DNA from: Methanosarcina sp. ERenArc_MAG2
GTDB lineage: Archaea; Halobacteriota; Methanosarcinia; Methanosarcinales; Methanosarcinaceae
Length of the DNA stretch: 64,000 bases
Direction of reading: 5' to 3'
Assembly: GCA_023955635.1 (NCBI GenBank)
Contig: JAMXHR010000010.1
Span: 62,001-126,000, forward strand
Both the position numbers and the translations under genes were made by a program. A model generated the notes under the pieces. It was not told where the DNA came from, made no database searches, and saw only the letters and a program-made list of their open reading frames with translations. Shown piece after piece: positions 9,177 to 17,946 of this stretch (positions are counted from its first letter, which is position 1; every line of letters starts with the position of its first letter).

Positions 9177-9207
9177 GTAAAACTGCGTAGTAATCGAATC
9201 CTTGATC

Positions 9208-9482
9208 CTAGATTCGGCAGGTTGACATTAAAAATTAGAATATTTTTACGATACCGTTTTTGAATATTAGCTAACTCTATATTGGGTTTAAAGTTGGTTA
9301 ACGTGTGGCTCAATTCCCACGACATATATAAGTACTGAATCATTTTTTCATTGAAGTTTTGTATGAGAAATTAATAATTGGTCATATGTAAACCTAATAA
9401 CTGCATACAATTATGGAGCATCACTTCAAAATCGCCATCAACAAAAATATTCTAATTTTTAATGTTAACCTGCCGAATCTAG
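9208..9482. mobile_element. 275-bp MITE related to the IS1634 element at 60.3 kb
   Basis: The two ends form a ~40-bp almost perfect inverted repeat starting CTAGATTCGGCAGGTT. The same 18-20 bases end the IS1634-type element at 60342-62058 (CTTAGATTCGGCAGGTTAAC and CTAGATTCGGCAGG). The interior codes for nothing. I see no clear target duplication. It abuts the shortened 5' end of the gene at 8820-9176. Confidence 0.75.
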
Positions 9483-9695
9483 GCTATATTGCCGAATATA
9501 GATTGAAAGATGCTTTTAAGGAAAAACGTAAAAAGCTACCTGAGAATTTTAAATAAGATTGAAATAGATCCAGGGAAATCGGATCTAATGGAAAAAATAG
9601 TGAACAGGAGGGTAGTTCCAATCTGGCCATAAAAGGCGAATGTACTTGCCAGATTAGATCAATAACCCTCACTACTGAATCTAATTCACACTGCT
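9483..9695. repeat. 3' flanking block shared with the 12.4-12.75 kb region
   Basis: The sequence from GATTGAAAGATGCTTTT to the surface gene's stop codon recurs downstream of the second surface gene (12421-12754). It includes a hairpin, AATCTGGC ... GCCAGATT, at about 9622-9657, which could serve as the shared transcription terminator. The 34-bp unit expanded at 12491-12660 is present here only once. Confidence 0.6.
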
Positions 9696-12003
9696 TTATC
9701 TTTTCTTCATTCTATATAAGAAAATACAGAATAGACATACAATGCCACTGATTATGCCAAATCCAGGAGCCTTTTTGTTTTCTTCAGCTATTTTGCTTGC
9801 AATAGTGCTTGTATTTGCAATAGTAGTTGTATTACTGGCTACAGTACTGCTTGTGGCTATTTGAGCAGGTTTTGCAGCTATTGCATTGGGTTCGCCTTTT
9901 GTACCTGTTATTGCGAAGGAGGAATAACCAGGCACATTTGCTGTGAAATGCAGGAACCGGTCATCTTCGCTTGTCAGATTTACAGGCAGCTCCACCCATT
10001 CTTTATTCTTGTCATCATATTTATTCAGTAGAATAGAGGACTTGTTTATACTATTCTCGTTTACCCATGAGGTATTGACTTTAAAATTGACAGATGCATT
10101 TTCAATGCTCTGCGAGGTACCATAACCACCGTTTCCGACCCATGTATTGAATGACTTGTAAACAATACCTTCAGGAAGCTTGGAAACCAGGCTCGACTTA
10201 TTCTTCAGTTCCTCAACAATCGTTGTGGTCTTTCCAACGGTTTTTGTCGATCTGAATGTTATTGATTCAACACAGGTTGCGTTCTTTGCAAAATCAAAAG
10301 TCACATCCTTTCCACTGGAAATAAAGATCTGTGAAATCTCTTTTACCTGGACGTTCTTTGCCGGTTCAGGAGATCCGCCAGCACCGCTACCACCACTGCT
10401 ACTGCCGCTCTTGTGGCTATGTCCTTCACTACTGCTATCGCTACTGTCGTCACTGTCGCTACTGTCGCTGGAACTGCTCTCTTCCAGTACGTTTATTGTA
10501 TCAATTTTTGAGGCAGTTTCGTTTTCATTGCTTACTGTCAGGTTAACATTATAGGTTCCTGCTGTGGAATAATTATGCATTGGATTTTGCTCGGTTGAAT
10601 TAGCGCCGTCTCCAAAGTCCCATTTCCATTCATTTGCATTTTGCGATAAATCTGTAAATTGCACAGAAAGAGGAGCAGAGCCGCTGGTAGTATCTGCATC
10701 AAAGTCCGCTACAGGAAGAATGTTTTCTTGAACCGGTTCTCCCTGGACAATTATGTTTAGAGTTTTCGAGCTCGAACCATTTTCATTGTTTACGGTCAGG
10801 TTAACATTATAGTTTCCTGCTGAGGAATAATTATGCGTTGGATTTTGCTCTGGTGAATTAGCTCCGTCTCCAAAGCTCCAGCTCCATTCATTTACATTTT
10901 GTGAGAGGTCTGTGAATTGCACAGAAAGGGGAGCAGAGCCACTGGTGGTATTTGCATCAAAGTCCGCTACAGGAAGAATGTTTTCTTGAACCGGTTCTCC
11001 CTGGACAATTACATTTAGAGTTTTTGAGTTCGAACCCTTTTCATTGATTACGGTCAGGACAACGGCATAGTTTCCTGCTTCAGAGTAAGTATGCTTCGGG
11101 TTCTTCTCTACTGAAATACTTCCGTCTCCAAAGTTCCAGTTCCATCCGTTTGCGTTTTGCGATATATCTATGAATTGCACAGAAAGGGAGCAAAGCCACT
11201 GGTGGTATTTGCATCAAAGTCCGCTACAGGAAGAATGTTTTCTTGAACCGGTTCTCCCTGGACAATTACATTCAGAGTGTTCGAGCTCGAGCCCTTTTCA
11301 TTGTTTACGGTCAGGACAATGGCATAGTTTCCCGCTTCAGAATAAGTATGCTTCGGGTTCTTCTCTGTTGAAGTACTTCCGTCTCCAAAGTTCCAGGACC
11401 AGGAGGTTGCACCTGTACTTTTGTCAGTAAATGCTACATTTAATGGTGCTTTTCCAGAAGTAGGGGATATAGAGAATGCAGCAACTGGCAGGTTTGCTTC
11501 GTCATTATTACCGCTTCCGGCAGGGTCCCATCTTGCATAATAAGGGATTCCTTCTTCATACACACCACTAATACTTTCTGTGGCAACTGTTTTTGTATCA
11601 AAAGAGGTATCTATGAACTGCCCATTTCCTATGTATATCCCCACATGACTAATAAGCCAGTAATTTCTATTGTTTTTAGTAATGTCTTTTTTCCAAAAGA
11701 TTACATCTCCCGGAGTGGGCGAAGTTGTAGTAACATAATACGCATTTTTTTCATATTAGGTACAGTTTGGAAAACTATGTCTTTGGCTCCGGCTTGTTTG
11801 TATACTTGAAATACTAAGTGAGAGCAATCAATTCCCGATCTGTTGTTGCTGCCATGCACGGATTTAACTCCAATCCAGCTTTTTGCGGCTTCTACTACTG
11901 TGGATTCGGATGTTCCTACAGGAGCTGCTGTTACAAGGGGTATGAATGCTATTAAGATAGCTACAAGGAGTATAGCTATTAATTTTTGTTTATTTATCTT
12001 CAT
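9696..12003 (-). CDS. Secreted NlpC/P60-like protein with four PKD domains, PGF-pre-PGF and PGF-CTERM (frame broken twice)
   Basis: The start at 12003 gives a signal peptide (IAILLVAILIAFIPLVTAAP). An NlpC/P60 peptidase-like domain follows, with the catalytic Cys in RSGIDCSHLVFQVY and the His in LISHVGIYIGNG. Four PKD units (WNFGDGS, WSFGDGA, WDFGDGA cores) come next, then a Ser/Asp/Gly-rich linker and a PGF-pre-PGF domain. The C-terminus KKAPGFGIISGIVCLFC plus a basic tail is a PGF-CTERM signal, processed by archaeosortase. The frame breaks in the A7 run at 11745-11751 and at 11186-11188; one base at each restores it. It probably acts outside the cell on envelope material. Substrate unknown. 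Confidence 0.85.
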
Positions 12004-12192
12004 TTTTGCTCAATGTCCGTGTTTTTAATAACTTAACTATGAGCTAATCCCATAACTCAAAATTGAATCTCGAATCTCGTATTCTGGATAATTAATCAAG
12101 GTTTCTGTTCATGAAAATTCTTTTTGAAACTCTTACCGGTTGGAGATAAAATTGGTTTTGGGATGAGCTCTATATCACATATTTTATTATAA

Positions 12193-12420
12193 TCCTACAT
12201 TCGGCAGGTGACTTGTTTTTTTCAGAGTATTATTACTGAAAGTGTCTTTGGGAAAACGTTGCCTCCCATAAAAAATATTCTTGCAAAAATAGTTCGCTAC
12301 TTATATAAATAGTTAGATTGGGTCACATGTTAACCAGTTTCACATATAGTACAAATTTCTAGAATATCTGAAAAAGTTATCATGAAAAATATCCAATTCT
12401 TAATATCGACCTGCCAAAGA
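12193..12420. mobile_element. Degenerate MITE of the 9208-9482 type
   Basis: The left end CTACATTCGGCAGGTGAC and right end GACCTGCCAAAGATAG keep the core GGCAGGT inverted repeat of the better-preserved element, at the same place relative to the downstream surface gene. The interior is diverged and non-coding. It probably arose by duplication of the whole MITE-plus-gene-tail block. Confidence 0.5.
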
Positions 12421-12490
12421 TAGATTGAAAGATGCTTTAGGAAAAATGTAAAAAGCTACTGAGAATTTTAAATGAGATTGAAATAGATTC

Positions 12491-12660
12491 AAGGAAATTG
12501 GATCTAATAAGGAGAAATAGATTGAAGGAAATTGGATCTAATAAGGAGAAATAGATTGAAGGAAATTGGATCTAATAAGGAGAAATAGATTGAAGGAAAT
12601 TGGATCTAATAAGGAGAAATAGATTCAAGGAAATTGGATCTAATACGAAAAAATAGTAAA
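12491..12660. repeat. 34-bp tandem repeat, five copies
   Basis: The unit AAGGAAATTGGATCTAATAA plus 14 bases recurs with an exact 34-bp step at 12491, 12525, 12559, 12593 and 12627; the last is diverged. The homologous place at 9565-9600 has one unit, so the array expanded after the block was duplicated. It is in the 3' region of the beta-helix surface gene. Confidence 0.9.
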
Positions 12661-12754
12661 CAGGAGGGTAGTTTTCCAATCTGGCCATAAAAGGCGAATG
12701 TACTTGCCAGATTAGATCAATAACCTCACTACTGAATCTAATTCATACCATACT

Positions 12755-14229
12755 TTATCTTCTCTTAATTCTATGTAAGAAAATACAGAATAGACATATA
12801 ATGCCACTCATTATGCCAAATCCCGGAGTCTTTTTGTTTTCTCCAGCGATCTTATTTGCAATAGCGCTTGTATTTGCAATAGTGCTTGAATTACTGACTA
12901 TAGTACTGCTTGTGGCTATTTGAGCAGGTTTTGCAGCTATTGCATTGGGTTCGCCTTTTGTACCTGTTATTGCGAAGGAGGAATAACCAGGCACATTTGC
13001 TGTGAAATGCAGGAACCGGTCATCTTCGCTTGTCAGATTTACAGGCAGCTCCACCCATTCTTTATTCTTGTCATCATATTTATTCAGTAGAATAGAGGAC
13101 TTGTTTATACTATTCTCGTTTACCCATGAGGTATTGACTTTAAAATTGACAGATGCATTTTCAATGCTCTTTGAGGTACCATAGCCACCGTTTCCAACCC
13201 ATACATTTAATGACTTGTAAACAATACCTTCAGGAAGCTTGGAAACCAGGCTCGACTTATTCTTCAGTTCCTCAACAATAGTTGTGGTCTTGCCTGCAGT
13301 TGTAGTTGATCTGAATGTTATTGATTCGACACAGGTTGCGTTCTTTGTAAAATTAAAAGTCACATCTTTTCCATTTGAAATAAAAGTCTGTGAAATCTCT
13401 TTTACCTGGACATTCTTTGCTTGTTCAGGGGAACCGCCAGCACCGCCACCACCACTGCTAGAACTGTGATGACTACTGCCAGAGCTGCTATCATTATCAG
13501 ATTCCGATATAGTCTCATTAGTTATTGGTGTAGGTTCTGCAGACACAATAGGGGCTGGTATGGGTTCAACAGATCCAACAGGGTCCGGTGTAACAGGTGT
13601 TGTGTTAGATTCATTCGTGCTTATTTCAGTGTTATTTTTAAGTTCTACTTTCAGGGGACCTGGATCCCCGTCAGTGTTGACCATTTTGCCACAATCTATA
13701 AACGTATTATCACTTACATAGATTATAGCCATCTCTCCGCATGCGACTCCAACGTTACAATCTATAAATTTATTATTTACAACATGAAACTCGGAGTACA
13801 TGTGGGTACTAACGCCTATAGCTTGATTAATTATTTTACAATTTTCAATGGTGCCCCCGTGTAGATGTCACAAACAACTCCACCCGAATCATTTGTACCT
13901 TTTAAAGTAATGCCTTTGAAGGTTGTTCCGGAAGCTCCATTCGAAAGGTAAAAGTTACCATCGTACATACCAATGCCTTGAATTATAGTATCATCCGGAT
14001 TTCCAGATTTAGACATTATTGTAATATCAGGTTTCTCAATACTAACATTCTGATTATAAGTGCCAGGCTCTATGATTATTGTATCGCCTTCTGTTGCGTT
14101 ATCAACTGCCATCTGTAGTGATTCACCGTTGTGCACTATGATCTCAGCTGCAGAACCTATCCCAGAACCTGCCATTAATATCAGAAAAGCAGATAATAAT
14201 GCAATCGCGCGATTTTTTGATTTCCACAT
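12755..14229 (-). CDS. Secreted beta-helix (NosD-like) protein with PGF-pre-PGF and PGF-CTERM (frame broken)
   Basis: The ATG at 14229 (MWKSKNRAIALL) lies behind GGGTGGT and starts a signal peptide ending AGSGIGSAAE. Parallel beta-helix rungs follow (IIVHNGESLQMAVDNATEGD, TIIIEPGTYNQNVSI, FKGITLKGTNDSGG). The frame breaks in the C5 run at 13854-13858 (plus strand); one more base continues it as GGTIENCKIINQAIGVS into FIDCNVGVACGEMAIIYVSDN. A Thr/Pro/Ser linker, a PGF-pre-PGF domain and a PGF-CTERM tail (KKTPGFGIMSGIICLFC) end the protein. It is anchored at the cell surface. The tail is nearly identical in DNA to that of the neighbouring gene at 9696-12003. Confidence 0.85.
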
Positions 14230-14238
14230 AACAACCAC

Positions 14239-14894
14239 CCGAATAAAATATTTTTATTCTCTGATCTTAATTATCAAAAATACGAATTTTAGGCTTCCAC
14301 TGATTTACTGATCTGAGTATGATATCTTGTATATGAGTGAGGACTATTTTGGGCCCTTATTAATTAGAATATCAAACCTTGGTATTTAAGCTCAGTGATA
14401 TTCATGCGTCTTCGGTTAAGCGAGGAATCATGACAAATTGAATTTATTCCCAGAACATGTGTCCAAAATTTATATAGACTTTGAACTGGAACAGGGTATC
14501 GATTTTAGGTAAAGAGGCTAAAATTTGAGGCCGATTTATGACCTAAAATCGATAGCCTTCAGGCAAGAAAATTCCTTAACCGATGACCAATGCAGTGATA
14601 TTATATAATATAGGCTACTTCATTTTATTATATACATTATTTTATATTTTTAATCTATCAAGACTTCGTATAAATTACTTGATCGAATTTTAATGTATAA
14701 TCTACAATATCCAATGAGTAGATACTGACCATAACAAAAAGACATCTAAAAAGAGAAATAATCATAACAAAAGCAGAAGATAGAACCTTATTTTGAACTT
14801 AATTAAAAAAGCTCCTGAACTCAAAAGGCTTTTCTTCTCTGAAGCCAAAATACAAAGTGAATCTATTTCAGGAATATTTTTTAGGGGGCGTAAA
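14239..14894. other. Intergenic region with a perfect hairpin and a dispersed motif
   Basis: No gene is visible. It holds a 14-bp perfect inverted repeat, TATCGATTTTAGGT at 14497-14510 and its complement at 14541-14554, followed at once by the reverse copy (14560-14592) of the motif at 3564-3596. The remainder is AT-rich promoter-like sequence for the DUF2769 gene. Confidence 0.55.
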
Positions 14895-15227
14895 ATGAGT
14901 GAAAAAAGTGCAGCCGTAGAAGCAGAGGTTCCATATATTGTATCAAATATCAGAAGGTGTATGTGTCCGCAGTGTCCTGTCCAGGCTGACAGTGCAGGTA
15001 CACAGGAAAAAATTGGAAACTTAAGAAACGAAACTAAAAGTTTAGGTGAAGGTGAAGCTTCGGAGCTTCAAAAGGTTCCAGGAGTCTACTGTTCGACAGG
15101 TGCTGCTTCTTGTGTTCTGAATCCCAACAAACAATGTCTCTGCAAAACCTGTGCTGTCTGGGGAGAATATTGCCTGGAACATGCAAACCCGATGATGTAT
15201 TTCTGTAATATCGGTAGAGCGACCTGA
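14895..15227 (+). CDS. DUF2769 cysteine-rich protein (110 aa)
   Basis: The protein has two cysteine clusters typical of DUF2769: RRCMCPQCPVQ with a later YCSTGAASC, and CLCKTCAVWGEYCLEHANPMMYFC near the end. These look like metal-binding knuckles, but which metal is unknown. The frame is open from 14793, yet TAGGGGGCG six bases before the ATG at 14895 marks that as the start. I know the family mainly from methanogens. The role is unknown. It stands alone, with an IS pile behind it. Confidence 0.82.
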   Translation: MSEKSAAVEAEVPYIVSNIRRCMCPQCPVQADSAGTQEKIGNLRNETKSLGEGEASELQKVPGVYCSTGAASCVLNPNKQCLCKTCAVWGEYCLEHANPMMYFCNIGRAT

Positions 15228-15265
15228 TCCTCTTATTTTACAGGATGGCAGTTTTTTGGCACTTA

Positions 15266-15717
15266 GGAATGCTGCAAATATAACTTCAATTTTTCACTTG
15301 TGGAATTGCTCTGTAATTCCATTTTCCTAAATAATCATCAAATACAATTTTCATTTTTTCCTTGAAGTTTTCAGTTGCTTTTCTTCCCTTGGCATAAACT
15401 TTATCCTTTATAGTCGAAAACACTTTGAGTCCTGTAGATGTGTAAGTCTTCTCAACAAGGCTTTTGACCACCTCAATATTGCTGAAAACAGTACCTTTGC
15501 ATGCATTCGTAACATGACAGAATAACCTGTGTTCTATTGGATTGTATTTCGACGTATATGGTGGATAATGAGCCATTCTGATTTCAATTCCAATTTCATT
15601 TACCATCTTTTGCATATCTTCCTTGAAAATATAATTCCTGCTTGAGTTGCTTCCACCACCATCAGCTAAGGTTAAAATGCTATTTGCTTCTGGATATTTG
15701 TTTTTACCGTATTTTTG
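15266..15717 (-). mobile_element. Truncated ISAzo13-family element, type B (3' part of transposase)
   Basis: It begins with the same GGAATGCTGCAAATATAAC end as the full copies at 16488-17810 and 45150-46472. It encodes the C-terminal ~145 residues of their transposase (ending YLGKWNYRAIPQVKN), then stops matching after CCGTATTTTT near 15717. The N-terminal part and right end are missing. TTA stands before the left end. It is non-functional. Confidence 0.85.
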
Positions 15718-16487
15718 ATGGTCAATTTGTATTTGATTGAGGTTATATAGATTAATTTGTATAATATTCTGTTATGGGAAAAAGAGGTCCAAAATCACAA
15801 TTTACTAACGTTTCGTGTCCGAACAAAGACTGTGAGCTCTATGGTCTTAGTGATCAAGACAATGTTGTTGGAAATGGAACTTACATAAGCCGTGGAGAAA
15901 AAACAAGAAGATATCTTTGCCGTCATTGCGGTAAAGCTTTTTGTGACCATACAGACACTTTTTATCATGATCTTCGCAAAGATGAGAAAACTATCGATTT
16001 AGCTCTAAAAATGTCTATGAAAGGAATGAGCATTGAAGCCATTTCCGATGTTTTAGATGTACAACCTGCCAGTGTAAAGCGATGGTTAGTTCGTGCATCT
16101 GAACAATGCGATAAAGTAAATGACGTTATGATGAAGAACCTGGATGTTCCAAAGATAGAAATGGACGAACTATGGGTAATAATCCAAAAAAATAGTTCCC
16201 AGGATGAAAGATTACAAGGATGATGGGCCATGGATGTGGGTAGCTTTTGTACCATGTTGCAGGCTAATACTTGACTTTTTAATAGGTCCAAGAAAACAGT
16301 ATGTTGCAGACAAGTTGGTTGAATTAGTTAATAAACATCTTTCTGATAAAATTCCTGTTTTTGTCACAGATGGGTTAAACTTTTATAGAGAAGCTCTTTT
16401 GAAACAATTTGGAGTTTTGAGAGAGTTTCCAAGTACTGGGAAAAAGGAAGACCAAAGAAAACAAAAATCGTTCCCTCTGATGATTTA
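15718..16487 (+). pseudogene. IS1-family transposase remnant, interrupted by an ISAzo13 element
   Basis: From 15774 the frame encodes MGKRGPKSQFTNVSCPNKDC, a zinc-finger N-terminus with a second pair in YLCRHCGKAF, a helix-turn-helix (SIEAISDVLDVQPASVKRW) and the catalytic start EMDELW. Reading must shift at an A7 run near 16186 to reach KDYKDDGPWMWVAF and VFVTDGLNFYREAL, and again to reach YWEKGRPKKTKIVPSDDL. The element at 16488 then interrupts it; after that element, LAVQWSWK and a stop follow in frame. Inactive. Confidence 0.75.
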
Positions 16488-17810
16488 GGAATGCTGCAAA
16501 TATAACTTCAATTTTTCACTTGTGGAATTGCTCTGTAATTCCATTTTCCTAAATAATCATCAAATACAATTTTCATTTTTTCTTTGAAGTTTTCAGTTGC
16601 TTTTCTTCCCGTGGCATAAACTTTATCCTTTATAGTCGAAAACACTTTGAGTCCTGTAGATGTGTAAGTCTTCTCAACAAGGCTTTTGACCACCTCAATA
16701 TTGCTGAAAACAGTACCTTTGCATGCATTCGTAACATGACAGAATAACCTGTGTTCTATTGGATTGTATTTCGACGTATATGGTGGATAATGAGCCATTC
16801 TGATTTCAATTCCAATTTCATTTACCATCTTTTGCATATCTTCCTTGAAAATATAATTCCTGCTTGAGTTGCTTCCACCACCATCAGCTAAGGTTAAAAT
16901 GCTATTTGCTTCTGGATATTTGTTTTTACCGTATTTTTCCCACCAGTCTTTAATGCAGTCACAACAAAACTCGCTTGTATCCTTACTGGTTCCTAAAGTG
17001 ATGTATCCTTCGTTACGTTTTAGATCGTATATGCCATGTGGAATTACAACACCATCTGAAAATGTATTGAAGTCGTGGTCATATACCTTTACTATCTGGG
17101 TACAATAAACTTTACCATCACGGTAGAAATTACCTATGACTTCTTTTTTTACATCTATACTGATAATAGGATTAGCGCTTTTTGAGTACTCTTCCTTTAA
17201 CTCGTGAATTCTCTCAAATTGCTCATTTCTATCTTTAGAGTCTTTCATTGTGACAGCTTTTTGCATTTTCCTTTTTACAAAACCATGTTTCTTTAAGAGC
17301 TGCTTTACTACATAGGGAGTTATATTCATACCCTTTGATTTAAAAACCTTTGAAATTTCTTTAAGGTTCAGGTTTGTCCATTTTAGTTCTTCATCCATAG
17401 GGCTTCCAGCCGTATGGTTTTTTAGAATATCAAAAAATATTTCATCGATATTTTCCACCGTGTCGATGATTTTCTTTTTACCCCCACCAGGCTTTCGAAT
17501 TCTGTCCTCTGGGGTTTCTGTACCATTGGTGATTTCATTAATTCCAGCCATGACAGTCTGAAAGTGGCAGCCCAGGACACTACTAATATAGATTTGTCCT
17601 CCGTGACCTAATTTAATTGCTTCGATAGCTGCGTATCTTCTCCGATCTTTCTCGTTCAAACTATCATAAAATGCTTTCATTCGAGTTTCAATTTCTTCCG
17701 GATATTTTATGCGTAGCGTCAAATTAGATTCCTTTTAATCATTTGTAATGGCTTCTAACAAACATTATAGATGGTAAGAGAAATAATTGAAATTATATAT
17801 GTTTTGTTCC
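16488..17810 (-). mobile_element. ISAzo13-family insertion sequence, type B, full copy (1323 bp)
   Basis: The ends are GGAATGCTGCAAATATAAC and, on the other strand, GGAACAAAACATATATAATT. The 3-bp duplication TTA lies at 16485-16487 and 17811-17813. The copy at 45150-46472 is the same length and nearly identical. It landed inside an IS1-family remnant. Confidence 0.92.
16508..17722 (-). CDS. ISAzo13-family transposase, type B (404 aa)
   Basis: An intact DDE transposase with the motifs PIISIDVKKEVIG, ILTLADGGGSNSSRN and MAHYPPYTSKYNPIEHR in the same order as the type A enzyme, but only distantly similar in sequence. The N-terminal region contains the glycine-rich KPGGGKKKI. Length matches the family. 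It moves its own element and probably the copy in hsdS. Confidence 0.92.
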   Translation of the reverse strand: MTLRIKYPEEIETRMKAFYDSLNEKDRRRYAAIEAIKLGHGGQIYISSVLGCHFQTVMAGINEITNGTETPEDRIRKPGGGKKKIIDTVENIDEIFFDILKNHTAGSPMDEELKWTNLNLKEISKVFKSKGMNITPYVVKQLLKKHGFVKRKMQKAVTMKDSKDRNEQFERIHELKEEYSKSANPIISIDVKKEVIGNFYRDGKVYCTQIVKVYDHDFNTFSDGVVIPHGIYDLKRNEGYITLGTSKDTSEFCCDCIKDWWEKYGKNKYPEANSILTLADGGGSNSSRNYIFKEDMQKMVNEIGIEIRMAHYPPYTSKYNPIEHRLFCHVTNACKGTVFSNIEVVKSLVEKTYTSTGLKVFSTIKDKVYATGRKATENFKEKMKIVFDDYLGKWNYRAIPQVKN

Positions 17811-17946
17811 TTAGCTGTTCAGTGGAGTTGGAAATAGTTGCCTGGATATAAAGTTTCCAGGTCAAAAAAGGGATTTAACAACGAATAATCCTTTCTGTCT
17901 AAAAAGTCGAAAGGGTTTGCTTAAAAGCAGACCCTATTCCCTGGTT

